Assembly: GCF_026341775.1 (NCBI RefSeq)
Contig: NZ_JAPEOB010000003.1
Location: 682,001 to 746,000, forward strand
DNA length: 64,000 nucleotides
From: Streptomyces sp. NBC_00654
GTDB taxonomy: Bacteria; Actinomycetota; Actinomycetes; Streptomycetales; Streptomycetaceae
Reading direction: 5' to 3'
In this document: piece by piece, positions 62,213 to 64,000 of the stretch
Layout of the letters: every line of letters begins with the position of its first letter
Position numbering within the stretch: position 1 is the stretch's first letter
The notes under the pieces: model-generated
Seen by the model: only the letters and a program-made list of their open reading frames with translations
What the model was told of the DNA's origin: nothing
Database searches by the model: none
Made by a program: the position numbers and the translations under genes

Positions 62213-63169
62213 ATGCCCGACACACCGTCCCACCCCCGTTCGCCCGCGGCCCCCGGCGCCGGCGCCGCACACGACACCGACCTGATCGTCGTCGGAGGCG
62301 GCCCGGCAGGCTGTGCCGCCGCGCGTATGGCGGCCAGTGTCGGCATGCGCTCGGTCCTGGTCGAGCCGGACACCCTGTGCCGCAACCTCTACCGTGTCAC
62401 CGCCCTGAACAACGTCCTCGGCGGCTACACCAGCGGCCCCGCGCTCGCCGAGGCCATCACCGCGGAGCTGAAGAGCACGCGGCTGTGCCGTCAGGAACTC
62501 GGCCGTCATGTCGTCGAACTCCGCGCGGACGACGACCACATCGCCGTCACCCTGGACACGGGTGCCCGCCTCACCGCTCCGTACGCCGTCGTCGCCACCG
62601 GCGTCGGCCCCCTCCAGCCCCGCGACGTCTCCTGGATCACCGCTCCAGGCAGCCTCACCCTGCCCCCGCTCTGGCAGGCGGGCGCGGACGACGCCGAGGG
62701 ACGTACCCTCCTCGTCCTCGGCGGCGACCGTCCGATCGGCACGTTTCTGCGCGCCCATCCGGCCACCGGCACCCGCCTGCTCGTGGCGTACCCGGACACC
62801 GACGCGTACAAGACCGAGGAGATCCGCGACGATCCCCGGGTCACGCTCCTGCCCGTCGCACACCTGACCCTGACTCCCTCCGAAGGCGCCTCGGTGACGG
62901 CGGAGGCGGTGAGCGGGGGCGGGGAGCGGCGGACGGTCACGGCGGACGCCGCCTACCTGAGCCTCGGAAGCGCGCCCACCGCCCCGCACGGTGACCTCAT
63001 GCGCGGTGCGGACGGTTACTGCCCACCGACCGGCCAGCACCCCCGCGTCCTCGTCGCCGGTGACCTGCGCTCCGCCCGCTTCCAGCGGATCATGACCGCC
63101 CTGGGCTCGGGCGGCGAGGCCGCGCTGCACGCCTACTACGCCGCGCGGGAGTTGCCCGCCGGGGACTGA
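62213..63169 (+). CDS. FAD-dependent oxidoreductase (thioredoxin-reductase-like, no redox Cys pair)
   Basis: A 318-residue two-dinucleotide-fold flavoprotein. The FAD site is DLIVVGGGPAGCAAARMAASVGMRSVLVEPDTLCRN (about 21-57). ALNNVLGGYTSGPALAEAIT and the late VLVAGDLRSARFQRIMTALGSGGEAALHAYYA (second FAD contact) match TrxR-like proteins. The CxxC of true thioredoxin reductases is absent, and the middle NAD(P) domain (RTLLVLGGDRPIGTFLRA) has an altered Gly motif. A role in reducing a small molecule, or in forming a disulfide as in GliT/HlmI-like enzymes, cannot be decided; those also need CxxC, so a simple oxidoreductase is more likely. Confidence 0.85.
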   Translation: MPDTPSHPRSPAAPGAGAAHDTDLIVVGGGPAGCAAARMAASVGMRSVLVEPDTLCRNLYRVTALNNVLGGYTSGPALAEAITAELKSTRLCRQELGRHVVELRADDDHIAVTLDTGARLTAPYAVVATGVGPLQPRDVSWITAPGSLTLPPLWQAGADDAEGRTLLVLGGDRPIGTFLRAHPATGTRLLVAYPDTDAYKTEEIRDDPRVTLLPVAHLTLTPSEGASVTAEAVSGGGERRTVTADAAYLSLGSAPTAPHGDLMRGADGYCPPTGQHPRVLVAGDLRSARFQRIMTALGSGGEAALHAYYAARELPAGD

Positions 63170-63187
63170 TCCGCACGACGCTCAGGG

Positions 63188-63211
63188 GGCGCCGGGCGGG
63201 TGCCCGGCGCC
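63188..63211. terminator. Bidirectional terminator between convergent genes
   Basis: GGCGCCGGGC and GCCCGGCGCC form a perfect 10-bp stem with a 4-nt loop, 19 nt after the FAD oxidoreductase stop and 8 nt before the end of the convergent MFS gene. Confidence 0.85.
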
Positions 63212-63218
63212 GGCCGCG

Positions 63219-64000
63219 CTACCCGGCCCTCACACTGTCCACCCGGACGAACGCCCGCCGCGCCCCGGCCGTGACCAGGGCGAGCAGCATCAGCGCGCCG
63301 CTCACCCAGACCGGCGCCCGGTAGCCGAATCCGGCGTCCAGGGCCAGGCCGCCCGCCCAGGGGCCCACCGTGGCGCCCAGGTTGAAGGCGGTGGTGGAGA
63401 AGGCGCCCGCGAGGGTCGGGGCGTCCGGGGCCTGGTCGAGGACACGGGTGATCAGGGCGGTGCCCGTACCGAAGGCGAGCATCCCCTGCACCAGGACCAG
63501 GGCGAGGACCGCCACCGGGCTGCCCGCCGTCAGGGCCAGGGCGCTCCAGCCGAGGGTGAGGGCGACCATGCCGGAGGCGATCAGGGCCGTGGGGCGGAGG
63601 TCGGCGAACCGGCCCGCCACGGTGACGCCGAGGAACGAGCCCACACCGAAGAGCGCGAGCGCGGCCGGGACCCATCCCGCGCTCAGCTCCGTCTCCCGGG
63701 TCAGGAGCGGTTCCAGGTACGAGAACGTGCAGAAGGTCGCCCCCTGGACCAGGGCCATCGTGAGCAGGGTGAGCCGCAGCCGGGGACGGGCCAGGACGCG
63801 CAACTCGGTGCGGACGGGTACGGGTTCGGCGTCGGGCCGTCCGCCCGGGATGCTGCGGAGGATCGCCAGGACGGCGGGTACGGAGACGAGGGCGACCGCC
63901 CAGAACGCCGACCGCCACCCCCACTGCTCCCCCAGCACCGCACCGGCCGGGACCCCGACCACGCAGGCGACCGTGACCCCGCCGACGACCACCGCCGCGG
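63219..64000 (-). CDS. MFS efflux transporter, DHA1 type (3' part)
   Basis: The C-terminal 260 codons of a 12-helix transporter; the gene continues off the right edge. About eight helices are visible. VVVGGVTVACVVGVPAGAVLGEQWGWRSAFWAVALVSVPAVLAIL (helices 5-6 with motif C-like GVPAGAxxG) is typical of the Cmx/CmrA drug-efflux group. FGVGSFLGVTVAGRFADLRPTALI carries the second-half motif A. Export of chloramphenicol-like or other hydrophobic drugs is the family's role; substrate unproven. Confidence 0.88.
   Translation of the reverse strand, partial: AAVVVGGVTVACVVGVPAGAVLGEQWGWRSAFWAVALVSVPAVLAILRSIPGGRPDAEPVPVRTELRVLARPRLRLTLLTMALVQGATFCTFSYLEPLLTRETELSAGWVPAALALFGVGSFLGVTVAGRFADLRPTALIASGMVALTLGWSALALTAGSPVAVLALVLVQGMLAFGTGTALITRVLDQAPDAPTLAGAFSTTAFNLGATVGPWAGGLALDAGFGYRAPVWVSGALMLLALVTAGARRAFVRVDSVRAG

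Overview
The window is high-GC actinobacterial chromosome, almost certainly Streptomyces. Codon third positions are nearly all G/C, GTG and TTG starts are common, and families typical of the genus are present: a WhiJ-type XRE/DUF397/HATPase triad, a SpoIIE-like phosphatase-fold regulator, a HelD-type ATPase and TTA-containing accessory genes. From memory, the gene order between the two nuo loci resembles the S. coelicolor SCO46xx-SCO456x region; this was not checked by search.

0-8 kb: the start of a second, partial complex I operon (nuoA2, nuoB2) diverges from two paralogous sensor kinases and a LuxR-type response regulator. The kinases share a 311-bp stretch that is identical base for base. 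Next come korA and korB for 2-oxoacid:ferredoxin oxidoreductase, in a tightly coupled pair. 8-32 kb is a series of small metabolic and regulatory units: HxlR regulator/NmrA-type reductase with an apparent operator; RarD permease; FAD monooxygenase; a secreted protein; HAD phosphatase; SpoIIE-like protein; SDR/TetR pair with two tandem palindromic operators; another TetR; an ABC exporter with a LolA-like lipoprotein-carrier-fold protein; polyprenyl diphosphate synthase (probably the menaquinone side chain); peptide transporter plus CocE/S15 hydrolase; fumarylacetoacetase; Uma2-like protein; and RecQ helicase.

32-48 kb is the complete 14-gene complex I operon nuoA-N on the minus strand. Most junctions overlap by 1-8 bp. 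A near-consensus Rex (redox) operator lies about 80 bp upstream of nuoA, next to a possible -10 box, and a hairpin follows nuoN. Polyprenyl synthase (quinone), complex I, KorAB (reduced ferredoxin) and the start of a second nuo operon make this an energy-metabolism neighbourhood.

48-64 kb is the accessory side: NlpC/P60 hydrolase, DUF1349 protein, a HelD-like ATPase with a structured leader, and the WhiJ-like triad flanked by inverted copies of a 17-nt motif. A decayed island follows, with serine recombinase and IS transposase remnants, a membrane NACHT NTPase with four TTA codons, a 94-bp terminal-inverted-repeat element and a frameshifted unknown gene. The window ends with a DUF1062 protein, a small membrane protein, a DUF4232 lipoprotein, an FAD-dependent reductase and a partial MFS efflux gene. 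The NACHT protein in its mobile debris and the WhiJ-like module with its paired operators are the best candidates for under-described biology. No tRNA, rRNA or CRISPR array was seen.
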